From Acidobacteriota bacterium (GTDB taxonomy: Bacteria; Acidobacteriota; Thermoanaerobaculia; Multivoradales; SZUA-115): a stretch of DNA of 6,329 nucleotides. Both the position numbers and the translations under genes were made by a program. Position 1 is the stretch's first letter, and every line of letters begins with the position of its first letter. Below are positions 5,084 to 6,329 of the stretch, in pieces. The stretch lies in the NCBI GenBank assembly GCA_003231035.1, contig QIHU01000829.1, positions 1-6,329 of the forward strand. The letters are read 5' to 3'. Below the pieces are notes generated by a model. That model ran no database searches and was not told the origin of the DNA. It worked only from the letters and a program-made list of their open reading frames with translations.

Positions 5084-5941
5084 TCATCCATCCGTTGATC
5101 GATCGAGTCGAGTCAAATAGTCATCCAAACCGTCTCTCCACCTCGCCACCGGTCTACCCAGGAGCCGCTCGCAGCGCCCAACGTCGAGCACCGAGAAGGC
5201 GGGACGGGGTGCCGGTCGGGGAAACTCTGAGGTTGCAACCGGGGCCACTTCCAACTGGGGCGCGACACGGCGTGCGATCTCGCTAGCGAAGCCGTGCCAC
5301 GATACCGGTTCGCGATTGCGATAGTGAACCAGTCCCGTGGCGCCCACCGCCGCCAAGTCGAGCAGTGCCGCCGCCAAGAAGGGGGTGTAGGTGGGCGAGC
5401 CTACCTGATCGTCCACCACCCGCAACTGGGCGTCGCCGCGATCGATCAAGCGCAGGATGGTGGCGGCGAAGTTCGGCCCTCCCGGACCGAACAACCAACT
5501 GGCCCGCACCACCAGCGCCCCCTCGTAAGCCAAGGCCAGAGCTTCGCCGGCCAGCTTGCTCTCCCCGTAGACGCTGATCGGCGCCGTGGCGGCCTCCTCG
5601 GTGTAGGGCTCGCTGGCGGTGCCGTCGAACACGTAGTCGGTCGACACTTGCAGCAAGCGGGCATCCACCCGCCGCGCCGCCGCCGCGACGTGCGCCACCG
5701 CCGCGCCGTTGACCGCGAAGGCATGGTCCCGTTTTTCTTCGCAAGCGTCCACCTGGGTGTAGGCGGCACAGTTGACCACCAGCGCCGGGCGCCAACTCTC
5801 CACCCAGTGCGAGAGGCAATCAGGATCAGTGATATCCGCCACTGAGCGCGACAGGGCCAGGGCCGCGAAGCCGCGCCGTCGCGCCTCTTCCACCAGGGCT
5901 CGGCCCAGCATCCCCTCACCGCCAAGAATCAAACTACGCAT
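5084..5941 (-). CDS. rmlD: dTDP-4-dehydrorhamnose reductase
   Basis: This 285-residue SDR-family protein carries out the last step of dTDP-L-rhamnose synthesis, the NAD(P)H-dependent reduction of dTDP-4-keto-L-rhamnose; the length is normal for RmlD. The motifs appear in order: GGEGMLG (7-13), CAAYTQVDACEE (58-69), VSTDYVFDG (99-107), the catalytic Y125-x3-K129 in VYGESKLAGE, RASWLFGPGGPNF (146-158), DDQVGSPTY (177-185) and the C-terminal RPAFSVLD (246-253). The ATG at 5941 was chosen because MRSLILGG starts directly on the Rossmann fold. Opening the frame to 6055 would add 38 unrelated residues overlapping the upstream gene. No good ribosome binding site is visible. It follows the rmlA-type gene by 22 bases, a common pairing in rhamnose clusters. 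rmlB and rmlC are not in the window. Confidence 0.93.
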   Translation of the reverse strand: MRSLILGGEGMLGRALVEEARRRGFAALALSRSVADITDPDCLSHWVESWRPALVVNCAAYTQVDACEEKRDHAFAVNGAAVAHVAAAARRVDARLLQVSTDYVFDGTASEPYTEEAATAPISVYGESKLAGEALALAYEGALVVRASWLFGPGGPNFAATILRLIDRGDAQLRVVDDQVGSPTYTPFLAAALLDLAAVGATGLVHYRNREPVSWHGFASEIARRVAPQLEVAPVATSEFPRPAPRPAFSVLDVGRCERLLGRPVARWRDGLDDYLTRLDRSTDG

Positions 5942-5963
5942 GGTTAGAAATCCGGGAAGGTGT

Positions 5964-6329
5964 TCAGGAAATTTCGACTTCACAGTTGTCGCCCAGCATG
6001 AAGCGATGCGCCTTGGGCTTGCGGTCGGTGGCGACGATGCGAGCGTTGCGGCCAATCAAAGAGCCGTCGATCCGGCGCTCGACGTGGCGAATCTCGCTAC
6101 CTTCGAGGATGATCGAGTTCTCGAGCTCACAACCGACCAACGTGCACCCCTCGCCGATCGAAGTGTACGGGCCGACGAACGCCTTCTCGATCCGGCTACC
6201 GGCACCGATCACCACCGGGCCACGAATCACCGAGTCGACGATCTCAGCTCCCTCGCCAACCTCAACCCGACCCTCCATCTCACAACCGGGAAAGCGATCT
6301 TGATGATCCGAGCGCTTGACGTCGAGCGT
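5964..6329 (-). CDS. rmlA: Glucose-1-phosphate thymidylyltransferase, long form, C-terminal part
   Basis: Only the last 121 codons are in the window; the frame is open to the right edge, so the gene continues outside. What is seen is the left-handed beta-helix tail of long-form RmlA-type nucleotidyltransferases. Hexapeptide-like turns include VEVGEGAEIVDSVIRG, GPVVIGAGSRI, VGPYTSIGEGCTL and ENSIILEGSEI, then a DGSLIGRN segment, ending in AHRFMLGDNCEVEIS, close to the family ending HRLMLGDxSEV. The catalytic N-terminal domain is not visible, so another sugar-1-phosphate nucleotidyltransferase with the same helix cannot be fully excluded. The rmlD gene 22 bases downstream supports thymidylyltransferase as the first step of dTDP-L-rhamnose synthesis. 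ATG at 6278 is an internal methionine. Confidence 0.85.
   Translation of the reverse strand, partial: TLDVKRSDHQDRFPGCEMEGRVEVGEGAEIVDSVIRGPVVIGAGSRIEKAFVGPYTSIGEGCTLVGCELENSIILEGSEIRHVERRIDGSLIGRNARIVATDRKPKAHRFMLGDNCEVEIS

Noticed and set aside
5084..5136. Similar TCATCCA..CCGT segments at the rmlD 3' end
   Set aside because: The likeness is short and explained by similar codons (Asp, Gly) near the C-terminus; no structure or regular spacing supports a real repeat.
5942..6055. 38-residue N-terminal extension of RmlD
   Set aside because: It is an out-of-frame reading of the rmlA-type gene; the nucleotide-binding motif begins right after the ATG at 5941.

Overview
The window is a compact, gene-dense stretch of a high-GC bacterial chromosome of unknown species. 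Codon use, TTG and overlapping start/stop junctions, and the fused prenyl-alcohol kinase suggest an environmental high-GC phylum, perhaps Acidobacteriota-like. That placement is an impression, not something the sequence proves.

From right to left, one minus-strand gene train covers about 732-6329. It runs: the C-terminal end of a long-form glucose-1-phosphate thymidylyltransferase (rmlA type, cut by the window edge), dTDP-4-dehydrorhamnose reductase (rmlD), a GDP-mannose 4,6-dehydratase-like SDR (gmd), a GDP-4-keto-6-deoxymannose reductase-like SDR (rmd), a two-domain membrane protein joining a phytol/dolichol-kinase-like half to a DUF92 half, and a UbiA-family prenyltransferase. Gaps are 22, 72 and 38 nt, then a 4-nt stop/start overlap, then 16 nt. 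The first four genes supply activated deoxysugars: dTDP-L-rhamnose, and probably GDP-D-rhamnose or a relative. The last two look like a prenyl module: the fusion protein could phosphorylate a prenyl alcohol twice, by analogy with plant VTE5 and VTE6, and the UbiA enzyme could use the resulting diphosphate.

The left 820 bp are different. On the plus strand sits a complete vapBC toxin-antitoxin pair (RHH antitoxin and PIN toxin, ATGA overlap), less GC-rich than its surroundings. It is flanked by a 90-bp direct repeat (5-94 and 731-820). Both copies encode the last 28 codons and stop of UbiA on the minus strand. The right copy is the working end of ubiA; the left one is a detached tail. Their six base differences are all synonymous, so both tails evolved as parts of functional ubiA genes before being brought together. 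The simplest reading is a recent arrival of vapBC joined to a foreign ubiA 3' end that rebuilt the host gene and pushed the old tail (or the incoming one) to the far side. No integrase, transposase or tRNA is seen in the window. This is the most unusual feature here.

No stretch over 300 bases lacks a gene. No rRNA, tRNA, CRISPR or convincing rho-independent terminator was seen.
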